DNA from: Megamerina dolium
Lineage: Eukaryota; Arthropoda; Insecta; Diptera; Megamerinidae
Length of the DNA: 64,000 nucleotides
Assembly: GCA_963854835.1 (NCBI GenBank)
Contig: OY978525.1
Coordinates: 109,066,917-109,130,916 of the forward strand
Direction of reading: 5' to 3'
Of this stretch, positions 24,371 to 36,599 are shown piece after piece (position 1 is the first letter of the stretch; each line of letters begins with the position of its first letter). Both the position numbers and the translations under genes were made by a program. A model generated the notes under the pieces. It was given only the letters and a program-made list of their open reading frames with translations. It did no database searches and had not been told where the DNA came from.

Positions 24371-25620
24371 TATGGGAGCTATATAAAAGTGGGCGTGGCT
24401 TACCACTTTCTAGTAAATCCAATTAATTTTTCAACGTAAATCCACACCTTAAATTTGGTGTCCTACGTTGAATAGTTTCTAAGTTATGGTGGTTAACATT
24501 TTTGTTTAATTTCCTCAACTTTGTATGGGAGCCCCAATAAGAAGTGGGCGTGGTACGCTGATTTTTCGCCAGATTATTTCCAACTACCATATTAACATAA
24601 GTGTTAATTATGATTGTTCTAGACAGAAGGATACAGAAGTTACAGCTATTTCAATTTAAAAGAAATTCGGTCATTTTGTATGGCGGCTACTATCAACAGT
24701 GGCCGTGGCGCGTCCATTTCCTGTGAGTCTAGTTGCTCCTACAATACTAATCCATACCTTAAATCTCGTTCTTTTACGCTAAATGGTTTATAAGTTATGG
24801 CGCTTAAAAGTTTTAGTTTAATTCCCTTGACTTTGTATGGGAGACCCATGAAGGAGTGGGCGTGGCACACTTATTTTCTGCCAGATTATTTCCGACTACG
24901 ATATTAATTTAAGTGTCAATTATGGTTATTGTAGACAGAAGATTGCCGAAGTTACAGCTGTTTCAATTTAAAATTTGTATGGGGGCTACGATAAACACTG
25001 GGCGTGGTGCGCCCATTTTCTGTGAGCCTAGTTGTTCGTACAATACTAATCTATACCCTAAGTCTCGTTGTCCTAGGCTAAATGGTTTGTAAGCCATGGA
25101 GCTTAACATTTTAGTTTAATTCACTCGACTTTGTATGGGAGACCCATGAAGGAGTGGGCGTGGCACACTGATTTTCTGCCAGATTTTTGCCTACTACGAT
25201 ATTAATTTAAGTGTCAATTATGGTTATTCTAGACAGAAGATTGCCGAAGTTACAGCTGTTTCAATTTAAAATTTGTATGGGGGCTACGATAAACAGTGGG
25301 CGTGGTGCGCCCATTTTCTGTAAGCCTAGTTGCTCGTACAATACTAATCCACACCTTAAATCTCGTTATTCTACGCTGAATAGTTTGCAAGTTATAACCG
25401 GTAACATTTTTTTTAATTTCCGCAACTTTGTATGGGAGACCCAAAAAGGAGTGGGCGTGGCACATTAATTTTCTGCCATATTATTTCTGACTGCCGTGTT
25501 AATCTAAGTGTCAATTATGGTTATTCTGGACAGAAGATTGTAGAAGTTACATCAGTTTCAATTTAAAAGAAGTACAGACACTTTGTATGGGAGCTACGCT
25601 AGAAAGTAGGCGTGGCTCAC
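24371..25620. repeat. Tandem array of about 300-bp units, each two half-units
   Basis: Units start with TATGG(G/C)RGCTA at 24371, 24679, 24978, 25276 and 25586 (periods 308, 299, 298, 310). About 154 bases into each unit a second TATGGGAG-CC block also leads into GTGGGCGTGG, so each unit is a diverged dimer. Units 2 to 4 are most alike (ACGATAAACA, GTGTCAATTATGGTTATT, GACAGAAGATTGCCGAAGTT). Confidence 0.9.
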
Positions 25621-25886
25621 CCACTTTTGGCGAGGTTATACAGTAGTATAATATAACTCTATGTGCAAAATATTGTTGTCCCAAGTGGTATATTATGAGA
25701 GTTATAGCAAGTTAAAGATTTTGAAAATTTCGAGGTTAGTCGCTTTGAATGCTTGGTGTGGGCGTGGTTATTGACCGATCATGCCCAATATCAATCCCCT
25801 CCGTACCCTTGGATCATAGATTACTTATGCCAAATTTCATCGAAATAGCTCAAGATTTACTCAAGTTATCGTGCGAACCAGCCAGG

Positions 25887-25930
25887 TGACAGACAGACGG
25901 ACGGACGGACGGACGGACGGACGGACGGAC
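25887..25930. repeat. (GACG)n microsatellite inside the element
   Basis: About 44 bases of GACA/GACG tetranucleotides, mostly GACG. Confidence 0.95.
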
Positions 25931-26065
25931 ATCGTTAAATCGAAAATTTAATCGACGCTGATCACGAATATATATCCATGTCTATATCTCCGGAGATTCC
26001 TTCAAGTGGACACAAACATCTGACCGAAATGAATATACCATGCATATTGCATTATGCAGGGTATA

Positions 26066-27113
26066 AAAAGGAAATGTCAATCTTGCTATCACTTTTTTAA
26101 TTACAATATATGAACAACACTGTTTAAAATATTTCTACATAATCAATACTGAGCATATTATTTTATCTTGCCTAATTATATCAGCAATGCTCCTCTTCTC
26201 AATGCACACTAACACAAATAATCATTAATTGAAGTTATTCAAAGCATGATTCATAACAACTTCCGGTGGAGGTCGATTTTCAAAGCAAAGGTCTTTAAGT
26301 TGACATAAATACACGTTACATCTACGAATATGTTTACATTACTATACATATGGAATATATAAAGAAAAAGAGAAAAATGATTAGGCACATATTAAAAGTC
26401 TCAATACAATAAATATTGGTACATATGTATGTGTAGGAATTTTAAATTAAATTAAATACAGAATAAATAATTTCCTATAATTAGTAATATTTATTATGAG
26501 ATTAATGAGTATTTAATGATGCAACAGAGGTTGGAATAAAGAGGGACAACTTTGAATTTAAGTATCTTGTAGCTATTGTAGCAGAAATAAATAAATAAGT
26601 ACCCCATTAAATAGAGATTTTTCTCTGCCTACTCTGAACTGAACTAATTATTATTATATATATTTATATACTTCTTCATATCACAGTATATTATATGTAT
26701 ACTTTATACTAAAATGGGTATAATAAATAATATTAAATTTCTGAAGCAATGTAAAGTAATTTTAATTAACGCTGGTGGGTGAGAGAGTTCGAAAGAAATC
26801 ATTAAGCTTTTCTCTATTACTTTTTCCTACAACTATACTACTATACATTCAACAATGTTATGATGACTTAATTTGGTATGCATGATACATCCAATCGATG
26901 TGAACATAAATGTATACCTAACTGAAATATGTGTGTCGGAAAATTAGGTTTGAAATCTCAAATAACAAATATTGTATTACATATATAATTATGAGTACAT
27001 ATGGATTCATCTATATACGAGTGCATACATATAGACGCATATGTGCGTAGAAAGGCATATAGAAATCTGTTGTGCAATATCATATGTTGCTATATCAGTA
27101 ACAATAATATATA
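26066..27113. other. Presumed intron, no gene seen
   Basis: AT-rich DNA with catatg runs near 27000-27090. No coding or element signal is recognised. Confidence 0.5.
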
Positions 27114-28333
27114 AGGTCTAGTAAAAAGAAATCCATTATTTTTGCATTAAATTGTAGGTTTTATTTAGCATAGTTAGAATGATACGATTTAGGTTAAATA
27201 TGCACCGTTTTGTTCGATAACTTGTTGCCATTTTGAAGGTAATTTCATAATGCCACTCTCATAGAAACCCTCGTCGCTATTAGCAAAAAACTGGGACAAT
27301 CGATTTTTACAAGCTTCTCTTGAGGCAAATCATTCGCCATAGACAGGAACAGGTAGTAATCACTTGGTGCCACGTCCGGACTATAGGATGGATGCATAAG
27401 AACCTCCCAACCACGCTCCCGGAGCTTTTGGCGTGTCACTATCGATGTGTGTGGCCTGGCGTTGTCCTGATGGAACACAATTCATCTCCTACTGGCCAAA
27501 GCTGGCCGCTTCTGGGCGATTGCTTCTTTCAGACGGTCCAATTGTTGACAGTACAGGTCCAAATTAAGAGTTTGGCCGTAGGGGAGCAGCTCATAGTAAA
27601 TGATTCCCTGCCAATCCCACCAAACACATAGCAAAATCTTCCTGACCGTCAAACCAAGACCGTTTTCACTTGACGTTGTCGTAAGTGACCCACTTTTCAT
27701 CACCATTAACCGTCCGCTTCATCCGATTTTGTTGCGATTCAGCAGCGATTCGCAGATGGAAATTCGATCCATGAGGTTTTTTTGCGTTAACTCGTGTGGC
27801 ATCCATACATCGAGCGTCTTTTTGTATCCAGCCTTATTTAAATAGTTTCAAACGGTTTTTTATGCAATTTTCAGCTTCTGGGCAATAGAAACAGTGCATA
27901 CATGACGGTCAGACTCAAGGATTTCCATTATTTTATCGATATTTTCGACAATTCGCCTTCCAAAGCGTGGTGCATATTTGACATGAGAATTACATTAATG
28001 GAATCGACGAAACCAAAATTGCACATGATTGGCTGTGACAGTATCAGGACCATAAACACTATTCACATTTACAGCCGTCTGGCTTGCGTTTTCGTCTTTA
28101 GTGCAGAAAAACTGTAAAATATGGCGTATTTTCTTTTCACTGGTGTCCATCTTTGAAGCATGCTCAAACAATACTGAGTTAAGAAATCACAAAACTGCTT
28201 AAATAGTTTATTTAGTACGAAATTCTATCTTTCTAATGTCATCTAGCGTAACTCGATCGCACTTATACAACACAAGATACAGATTACTAAAGCCATCTAT
28301 TGGAAAAATAATGGATTTCTTTATACTACACCT
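27114..28333 (-). mobile_element. Mariner family A, copy 4 (M4)
   Basis: About 1220 bases, minus orientation. The left end AGGTCTAGTAAAAAGAAATC follows TA at 27112-27113. The right end is ACTACACCT followed by GATA. Confidence 0.9.
27190..28150 (-). pseudogene. Mariner family A transposase relic (M4)
   Basis: It starts at the ATG at 28150. It keeps the reading MPHELTQKNLMDRI across the site where copies M1 and M2 have a stop, so it shows the ancestral state there. HQDNARPHTS and SPDVAPSDYYLF keep the second and third Asp. A deletion of bases around the codons between LLNR and the first Asp (near 27720) and a 15- to 20-base loss after SMAND (near 27330) shift the frame. It is not functional. 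Confidence 0.88.
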
Positions 28334-29620
28334 GATATAAGTACAAATGCATATGTATATGCAACTTTGTGGTAATCATCTGATAGTTGAAAGTTTTAAA
28401 GTTAAATTGTATACAAATAGAATAAACTAATGAGCAAAATAGGTGAGACTGATAAGCATTTAATCCAAAAATGTCAATAGCAATATTCATGTAACCTCAA
28501 CTATTTATTTGCTAATTTTCCCAAGAGAGAGATATTACCTGTGAGAAGGATCACTTGGCTTACTTCGTTATTTGTGTTAACTCTAGTTCCAAAATGAAAT
28601 AATAATAACAGTCATTTGTTGAATTTTTGTTGGCCATTGGTATTTTTAAATCATATTCTTAGCTTTTAAGACCGGTGATTCTGCATATCTCTCAATTATG
28701 ATATATTAAATTGGTAATTCTTTGCAACATCTTATTTGTGTTCATTAATGCAATTTTCTTCAGAGATCAGATTGTGGAAATTTATAGTAATATTACTCAA
28801 CTCAAATAATAACATATTATAAATATAAATTCGATGCTTTGTTTAGTATCAACAAAGTTATCAAGCAAAGTTATCTCGCCATTTCGAAAGTGATTGAGAA
28901 AAATTTTAAACCATGTTGCACCATAATCTAACTCAAAATATTATCTATGGTATTATAAAATAAATTTTTTAAAAAATTTATCATTTCCATATGAATAGAA
29001 AATCAATATACAATATGATTACTAAATTTGACTGCATTAAAATATTGTATAAAATTATAATGATGAAAATTAATAAATTTCATAATTTTTCTCTATATCT
29101 AAATACAAAAAAAAAATAAATCACATGATCACTTGCATAATATAAACTGAAATGCAATAATATTTAAATATTTATTCTGCTTACATCTATCTATTTATAC
29201 TAAAATCTCATTTGGTATACGTAAATTTGTTAGCACGCGTTAATAATTTTTGTAAACTTAAATGAGTTGGTGGTGGTGGTGCTGGTGCACTCCTCCACAA
29301 TTTCTAATGTTTTATGAATATGAAATCTAAATAGCAACAAAATGAAATGTATATATACATATGTTTATATGAATGTATATATACATAGTATAATCATATA
29401 GCAAAGTGCTTGAACGGCTCATCAGGTTCATTATTTGATTTAATTCCGTAGTGCCCAGTTTTGTTTTTGGCTCTTTACAATATGGCTTTTTAGAAAAAAA
29501 AAACCGAAAAAATATATAAACATATCAATTAAGCACACACAGTTTGTTATTTTGTTGTTTCAATATCAATTTTAATCTTCAGCAATTTGCAATCGATATG
29601 GAATTTCATTTTCATTCGTC
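28334..29620. other. Presumed intron, no gene seen
   Basis: AT-rich. A short GGTGGTGGTGGTG run lies near 29269-29287 and tatatacat runs near 29350-29390. Nothing else is recognised. Confidence 0.5.
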
Positions 29621-29624
29621 TTAA

Positions 29625-30323
29625 GGGGGTGTTCCCGTCTAGAATGCCGATTTTAGGCTGTTTTTCAAAAAATTATTTTGGAGCTACAAGGCAACATGCA
29701 ATATTCCTTATTATTTGGAGAACAGAAACTCATATTTGTATCAAAAAATTTTATTTTCTAAGTACAAATTTTCAGTGGTCACGCTGATTTTCACTGCTGG
29801 CCGATAAGAAATTTCGGGAACCAGTAATCTGAAACAGAAATGGGTATGCAATTATTAATCTGCAATAAATTCCGCGGATGCTAAACCACAGTTTTAGTCA
29901 AAATGTTGATTAGAAACAAAATGGCGGCCATTTGAAAAAAAATTGTCCAGTTTTGCCACCTTTTTTTACCTTTAGAGTGCTTGAAAATATATTTAACAAT
30001 AATTTTTTTATGAAAACTTTAGTTTAGCATCCAATGAAAACTATCTAGAACATTTTCTCAAAATTTCAAGTCGATACCTCTCATAGTTGCTGAGAAAAGT
30101 TATCGGCCAGTACAAAAAATGTGGTTTCGAGAAAAACGCGTTTAAAGTTTCGACATGACATGATCGGCGAGCTGAGAATACTTCAATTAACATGCAAAAA
30201 AGTGGGTACTGAGTTTGCGGATTGAAAAACGACTTTAGGGGGTGATAGTATATAGTATAAGGTACAATAAAACGCCAAAACAAAAAAATCGATTTTTTCA
30301 AACTTCTACCCAGGAACACCCCC
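29625..30323. mobile_element. TTAA-flanked non-autonomous element, type 1
   Basis: A 699-base element between TTAA copies at 29621-29624 and 30324-30327. The inverted ends share GGGGGTGTTCC-(C/T)-G, followed by TAGAA and an AAAAA-rich stretch. TTAA target duplication and G/C-rich ends fit piggyBac-like DNA transposons, but no transposase is present, so that assignment is an inference. Open frames inside do not resemble any protein. Confidence 0.8.
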
Positions 30324-30873
30324 TTAAGGGAATTGTCAATTTGACAAGTCAAAACAAATTCGCCGATTTTAATGTTGACTCTGAGCATCACTGCTTTAGT
30401 TAGTCGTCTATCTTGCCAATGCTTCTGTCTGCTTGCCATCGTGTTTCATGTATCGTGCTGTTTGAAAAATGCATATTTAGATAAACAAATCATGCCAAAG
30501 AGATGGAGAGCAAAAAAATCATAAACTGCTTAGATGCAATAAATAAAAATTAATTTCTTGTAGCCGTTTTATCTACAAAAAAAAAACGTCTACAATCTCA
30601 TATGAAAATGCGCATATACATCTACATACAATCATCTTCATATAGATGACCATACGAGTACACTCGTACCAGTATCAATGTATATATGCTATCATACATA
30701 TGAAATGTAAATTATTTAGATATATCGTATGGCGTGTTTTTCAACGCGAATGGAAAAAAGGTGTTCGATAATAAATAAGTCTATTCATACTGAATTTTAT
30801 GTATTCGGCATGTGGTTATTTAGCAATTATTTGATTTGATGCGTATTTTCAATTGATATATTATTGTATATAC

Positions 30874-30884
<11 letters not shown>

Positions 30885-30917
<33 letters not shown>
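30885..30917. repeat. (TG)n microsatellite
   Basis: About 33 bases of uninterrupted TG dinucleotides. Confidence 0.95.
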
Positions 30918-30919
<2 letters not shown>

Positions 30920-31350
30920 AGACTATACATAATTTCATAAATTTGAAAGGAAAACTATGTATATACATACATACACATAGACGCATATATTATAAAGTGG
31001 CAAATGGCAAGAAACGAAATAAATAAATTTGTAAATTTATTATAGTGAAAGTTGTTGGTTGGTTTTTTCTTTTTTTTTCTTTTAATTGTTTGCTACATTT
31101 ATTTTAGCATTTTATGAGAAAATAACATAGTTGAAAAAATCATTGTTTTATAGTTATACCAATACATACATACAATATTAGATTTGAACTTGCTTAAATT
31201 GTTGATTTATTAATGCCTATTAAAACGTTTTTATAATTATACATTTCAATTCATTACGATTTTTTTACAAATACATATGTATTTGAAAATATTTTATTTT
31301 ATAAACATTCAATATTGAAGTGGAAGGAAGGATTAAGTACGCAACGCAAC

Positions 31351-31420
31351 GCCCATGTGGTATAGGGGTTAATACATTGCACATATGTGTGACTTTTCAT
31401 GATTGAAACTCGGTTCATTT
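31351..31420 (+). other. Possible tRNA-like relic
   Basis: CCCATGTGGTATAGGGGTTAA resembles the D-arm/A box of a tRNA, and GATTGAAACTC about 45 bases on resembles a decayed B box. Stems do not pair well enough for a functional tRNA. It could be the head of a second SINE family or chance. Confidence 0.25.
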
Positions 31421-31814
31421 AAATTTATTCTGAAAAACAAACATTTATTCTATCGCTCAGCAAGCAATTCCGCCGAGAAAAATTAAATATTTGATTTCAA
31501 ATGGGTTGAGGTTAATAAAGTGCTTAGGACATTTTAGATCCAAGTTTTCTAGGGCAAGAAGTTGTTGATACTTTACATCACGCTGTGAAAATTCATGGTA
31601 CTGTGAAAATTAGGATTTGTTCTAAAATACAATGTCTAATTTTTCAATAGCCAGATGTGTGAATTTGATAATTTATTGGGTGGGCAACTAAGAAATTGCC
31701 GATTTCATACATAGGTGTCTTTGTCCATTTTTTTCTTAATGGCTTCTGTCAGTGATATATTTTTTTTTCCTTTTGGCAAATTATGCGTATTTTTTTAAAA
31801 AGATATAAGCTTGG

Positions 31815-32129
31815 AGTGCCGTAGCTCAGTGCTTAGTATGTTGGCCTTCTGATCTTTAGGTCGTGGATTCAATCCTCGTCTGAAGCATAACAAATTTCAT
31901 ATCGAAAATATTATTCTTTCGAACGATACCCACCTGTCGGCATACAATTGGCAATTCTTCCGACAGTAACAACTTGCCATGAAAAAGCTTCTAAAAGAAC
32001 TCTGTGACAAAGCTCAGAAAAAGTGATGTCACAAGGGTTCCGCCGTTCGGAACCGGCTAAAATAAGTGGGTCCCTTCAAATACTGTCCAAAATTCAACAC
32101 GCACAACAGTAATGGAAGAGAAGCTTGGC
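31815..32129 (+). mobile_element. tRNA-derived SINE, copy S5 (3' end missing)
   Basis: Head AGTGCCG, A box TAGCTCAGTGCTTAG (31822-31836), B box GGATTCAATCC (31865-31875), then GAAGCATAAC and the complete body through CAACAGTAATGGAAGAGAAG to CTTGGC. The last 45 or so bases and tail are absent. It lies inside mariner family C. AAGCTTGG occurs at both junctions (31807-31814 and 32121-32128). Confidence 0.9.
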
Positions 32130-32194
32130 GTCAGTTTTAATATGGAGTGCAAAAAATGAGCATTTTCGATATATTTTACTTTTTTACTTCCGTA

Positions 32195-33075
32195 AGGGAA
32201 GAAAATGACGCGCAAGTTGCTAAACTGGTTATGTGATGTGTATGGTGAGGAAGTTTTAAAAGAAAGACAGTGCCGGAATTGTTTTAAGACATTTCGTTCC
32301 GAAGATTTTTTCCGAAAGATGACCAACGATCAGGTCGATTAGACGAGCTTGATGATGATAAAATTAAAGCCATAATCGATTCGGATTCTCATACGAGATC
32401 TCACTGTACGAAAGATTACAGAGAAGTTAAATGTGTCACGTACAGCGATTGAGAAGCATTTAAAACGTAAATGTAAACGTCGAAAAGGATCATGGTCCAA
32501 ACTGGATGAGCCAGCACAATCCACTTCGAAAGCAGATATCCACCAAATAAGATATTGCTCTCAATTTCTTGGGATTGGATAGGTGTAGCGTATGTTGTGC
32601 TGCTTCCAAGGAACGAAACGATTAACTCGGATGTGTACTGTCAACATCTGGACAACTTAAATACAGCTATCAATGAAAAACGTCTAGAATTGGTTCATCA
32701 AAAACGTGAAATTCTTCACCAGCACAACGCTTGACCATATATATCTTTGGTCAGTCGCAAAAAAATGATTAGAGCTTAGTTGGGAATCAATGTTGCATCC
32801 ACCATATAGCACTGGCCTTGCTTCATCAGATGACCATTTATTTAAAGCTTTGCAAAACTCTTTGCATGATTAAACCTTCAATGAAGATGGCGCTGTGAAA
32901 TCGCATTTGGTACAGTATTTTTTTTTTTTTTTGCCGATAAAGATCAGAAGCTCTATCAACATGAAACTATAAAGCTGCCAGAAGGATGGAAAAAGGTCAT
33001 CGAACAAAATGAAAAATATATTATTGATTCCAGTTCATTCTTTTTATATAAAAAAATCGGCAATGACTTAGTTGG
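32195..33075 (+). pseudogene. Mariner family C transposase relic
   Basis: Pieces in order: WLCDVYGEEVLKERQCRNCF and FRSEDF (end of the first HTH), DLTVRKITEKLNVSRTAI and EKHLKRK (second HTH). A deletion then removes the region with the first catalytic Asp and the text resumes at RRKGSWSKLDEPAQSTSKAD. Later come YCQHLDNL-like codons, HQHNA (second Asp changed to His, gac to cac), PPYSTGLASSDDHLF around the third Asp, and a well-kept C-terminus KLPEGWKKVIEQNEKYIID. It is multiply frameshifted and inactive. Confidence 0.88.
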
Positions 33076-33085
33076 CAAGCCAATA

Positions 33086-34151
33086 AGATTATCTTCAAAT
33101 TTATTAAAAATTTTAACTCATTTTAAGCCAAAATTTGAGTAAATATTGTATGAATGAAGAAGCAATTTGAGCTATTTCACGAAAGTAATTACAAAACTAT
33201 GATAAGCTACCGTTCTACAATTTTTATATTAGCTAGAAAATGTGAAATTATAACATCATAAAATTAGAATAAATAAAAATTAAATTACAAGCAACATTTT
33301 AATTTCTTATTTTTAAATTCAGTACTATCATTACAAATTTAATTAGTTTTTAAGTACCCTTAGTACCCAAAACTCTTGTAATCAAATAAAAACGAAATGA
33401 AAAGAAGCAATTTTTAATCCAACTTTTAATTTCATTTTCTTCAACATTTAATTGTACTGCATGCGTTTTTATATCATACATAATATATGTATATGTATTA
33501 TGACCTACTTTGGATTTTCGAAAAGACCAAAATGAACTTTTGCTTTCAGAATAAGTGTCGTTTGAAAAGTAGCTACCTACTCTCTAAAATAAAACTAAAA
33601 ACTTTATGCCGTCGAATCTTGAAGAAAAAAAAAAATACCTTTATGAAAACGAAAAGAAAGCGAAGAAGAAAAATAGAAGATAAAACTAGATAAGTGTATT
33701 CACAGAAAGTACAAGTGATAAATCTAAAAATTAAATTTTGGAGAAAGAGTATGAATAACACAACTATAACTTATACTACTTGCAAGTTGGAGTATGGGGT
33801 ATGTATGTGTGAGTTGTTGAAAAGAAAAAAAAAATGCAAAGAGCACCACTTGAAAACCAATAGAGGAAAACTATTATTGCAACATTAAGCAAGCTTTGAC
33901 ATATCCGCATACCATATCGTATAACGCATACTGAATGTTGCAAGAAAATATGTATAAAAGTTGCTCTTTTTTGCGCACTGCTCAATTTGTTTGAAGCCAT
34001 TCGATACGATTGCAATATTTAATAGAGGTGTTCACTCATAATATAAAGTTTACGATTAACAGAGCAAAGAAGTATGATAAAAAAAACTTATCTACATGAA
34101 GTCTGTCAGTGACAATCATATAGAGGTATGTCATGTACGTAGTATAATATA
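33086..34151. other. Presumed intron, no gene seen
   Basis: AT-rich. The Lys/Arg-rich frame at 33487-33693 comes from an A/G-rich tract (about 33620-33690) and has no family resemblance. Confidence 0.5.
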
Positions 34152-35358
34152 AGGTCTAGTAAAAAGAAATCCATTATTTTTGCATTCAATTGAAGGTTTT
34201 ATTTAGCATAGTTAGAATGATCCGATTTAGGTCAAATATGCACCGTTTTGTTTTGTAATTTCATAATGACACTCTCATAGAAACCCTCGTCCCTATTGGC
34301 AAAAAATTGGGACAGTCGATTTTCACAAGCTTCTCTTGAGGCGAATTCTTCACCAGCAAAATTATTCGCCATAGACAGGAAGAGGTAGTAATCACTTGGT
34401 GCCAGGTCTGGACTATAATGTGGATGCATAAGAACCTCCCAACCAAGCTCTCGGAGCTTCTGGCGTGTCACTATCGATGTGTGTAGCTTGGCGTTGTCCT
34501 GATGGAACACAATTCCTCTCCTATTGGCCAAAGCTGGCCGCTTCTGGGCCATTGCTACCTTCAGACGGTCCAATTGTTGACAGTACAGGTCCAAGTCAGG
34601 AGTTTGGCCGTAGGGGAGCAGCTCATTGTAGATGATTTCCTGCCAATCCTAACAAACACATAGCAAAACCTTCCTGAACGTCAATCCTGGCTTGGGCACC
34701 GCTTGCGCTGATTCACCGCGACTCGACCACGACCGTTTTCACTTGATGTTGTTGTAAATGATCCACTTTTCATCACCAGTAACCATCCGCTTCAGAAATG
34801 GATCGATTTGGGGGCGATTCAGCAGCGATTCGCAGATGGAAATTCTGTCGATGAGGTTTTTTTTGTGTTAACTGGTGTGGCACTTTATTTAAATGGTTCC
34901 AAACGGTTTTTTATGCAATATTTAGCTCCTCGGCAATAGAAACAGTGCTTACATGACGGTCAGACTTGACGATTTCCATGATTTTATCGATATTTTCGAC
35001 AATTGGCCTTCCAGAGCGTGGTGCATCTTTGACATCAAAATTACCGGAACGAAATCAACGACACCAAAATTGCACGTGATTAACTGTTATATTTTCAGCC
35101 GTCTGGCTTGCGTTTTTGCCTTTATCGAAGAAAAAACTGTAAAATATGGCATATTTTCTCTTTAGTGGTGTCCATCTTTGACGCGTGCTCAAACAATACT
35201 GAGTCAAGAAATCACAAAACTGCCTGAAAACTTTATTTAGTACGAAATCCTATCTTTCTAACGCCATCTAGCGTAACCCGATCGCACTTATACAACGCGA
35301 GTTACAGATTACTAAAGCCATCTATTGGAAAAATAATGGAATTCTTTTTACTACATCT
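34152..35358 (-). mobile_element. Mariner family A, copy 5 (M5)
   Basis: About 1207 bases, minus orientation. The left end AGGTCTAGTAAAAAGAAATC follows TA at 34150-34151. The right end is CTACATCT followed by GATA. Confidence 0.9.
34240..35175 (-). pseudogene. Mariner family A transposase relic (M5)
   Basis: It starts at the ATG at 35175. The longest good stretch (about 34594 down to 34232) reads LYCQQLDRLKVAMAQKRPAL, then HQDNAKLHTS (second Asp) and YSPDLAPSDYYLFLSMAN (third Asp), ending NRDEGFYESVIMKLQNK. The C-terminal QQVIEQNGAYL part is deleted. Upstream, several frameshifts and the loss of about 20 bases after VPHQL-like codons break the DNA-binding half. No stop is present at the site where M1 and M2 have TAA. 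Confidence 0.88.
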
Positions 35359-36599
35359 GATATTTTAACATGTAAAATATTTTTTCTTTAAAAGTGGGAA
35401 CTTTTTTTCTTACATTTGGTAAAAAAAAATTCCAAATCAAAACTTTTTTTAATGGTATTATTCAAAAAATAAGCATCTTTTCTAATTTCAACAGAGCATC
35501 TGCCATCTGCTAAATTTTATTATAATAGCAATATTCTATATCATTGCGAATATGCCTATTTGTTCATCATTTATTATTAATATATATTCGATCTGTGATT
35601 ATTATGATTATTATAAGATAAATATATCTTTTTTTTTGTACTTTTAATAAATTAGTTCATTAATTAGTATTTACAATGATGAGTGACCCTAATATACTCG
35701 TATAATACAAGTATTTTCCGCTTTCATTCAATGCATTTCTTGTTATTGTTGTTCAATATTCTTTTTAAAACTTCTCTATAAATCAATGACTACACAAAAT
35801 ATTCGCATATATTTGCGAAAACTATTTATTGCTATCGACGTGGGAAAATATCATACTTAAAGTGGAGCACCTCAAAGCCGTTGCACATTACAATGTGTGT
35901 GTGTGTGTATATTGTGATGAAACAAACTATCTACCTACCTATTTGTCTATACATATGTCCCCAATACTCTACCTAGATAATATGCTGTTTGTCATGCAGT
36001 TTTTTATCGTTTTTTTTTTTTATTTCTTTCTCTTTAATGTGGGAGTGTTTCTTGCATGTGTGTGTTTGTGCGTTTTGAGTGAATGCATATGCATGGCATG
36101 CCTGATGACATGTCATTGTCGTCGGCACCGTCAACGAAATTTCCACTGAAAATGAGAATAAATTTTTCATATGCACAATGTGCATATGAATGTGCAATCA
36201 TCTGTAATGATGGTGAAGGTGGCTGGCGGTGTTGATGGCGACATTTTCATATCTTTCGCTATGTGTATATTTCCATATATCAAAATAATGCTTTTTGCAT
36301 CGACCGGCTTTTTTCTCTTCGTAAAATGTATGTACATACATATACATTCTGCCTTGAACTTGAATTATCAATTTTACCATCAATACCACTAAGACTGCAT
36401 TTTATGAGTAACAATATTTTTCACTCTTTTATTTATCATATTATTATGATGTTTGTTCAATGTACTATATATTTATTTTATTTTTTATTTTTTCATTTTA
36501 ACGGTATTTCACGTGAGTAGGCTTGGCGTCAATGGTTTGGGGTTGGCGACATATATATGCTAAATGTGCATATATGAATAAATATTGCCTAGTATATAT
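35359..36599. other. Presumed intron, no gene seen
   Basis: AT-rich, with a short (GT)n near 35893-35908 and catatg runs near 36085-36190. Nothing else is recognised. Confidence 0.5.

Larger units (their letters stand above)
24211..26065. mobile_element. 1.85-kb repeat element with TATACCCTGCATA ends and tandem core
   Basis: The left end reads TATACCCTGCATATG and the right end reads CATTATGCAGGGTATA, an inverted pair of about 13 bp. Inside are four tandem units of about 300 bp and a partial fifth, then a unique right segment with a (GACG)n tract (25887-25930) and ATCGACGCTGATCACGAATA. GTGGGCGTGG recurs in every half-unit. There is no transposase-like frame. I do not recognise the family; it looks like a non-autonomous mobile repeat of flies. 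Confidence 0.75.
30328..31675. other. Presumed intron with (TG)n
   Basis: AT-rich, with the (TG)n tract at 30885-30917 and a possible tRNA-like relic at about 31351-31420. No gene is recognised. Confidence 0.5.
31676..33083 (+). mobile_element. Mariner family C, split by a SINE
   Basis: The left end TTGGGTGGGCAACTAAGAAA follows TA at 31674-31675. The right end, reversed, reads TTGGCTTGCCAACTAAGTCA and is followed by TA at 33084-33085. ATTGCCGATTT follows in both arms. The 1408-base span includes SINE S5 at 31815-32129; without it the element is about 1.09 kb, shorter than complete mariners. Confidence 0.9.

Noticed and set aside
25211..25468. Overlapping open frames on both strands
   Set aside because: They lie in the 300-bp tandem repeat; the other units do not keep the frame, so it is not coding.
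24371..25620. CRISPR-like array
   Set aside because: The repeats are about 300 bp, directly adjacent without unique spacers, and the context is an animal intron.
30041..30439. A 132-codon minus-strand open frame
   Set aside because: It spans the right half of a TTAA-flanked element and its flank, and no protein family is recognisable.
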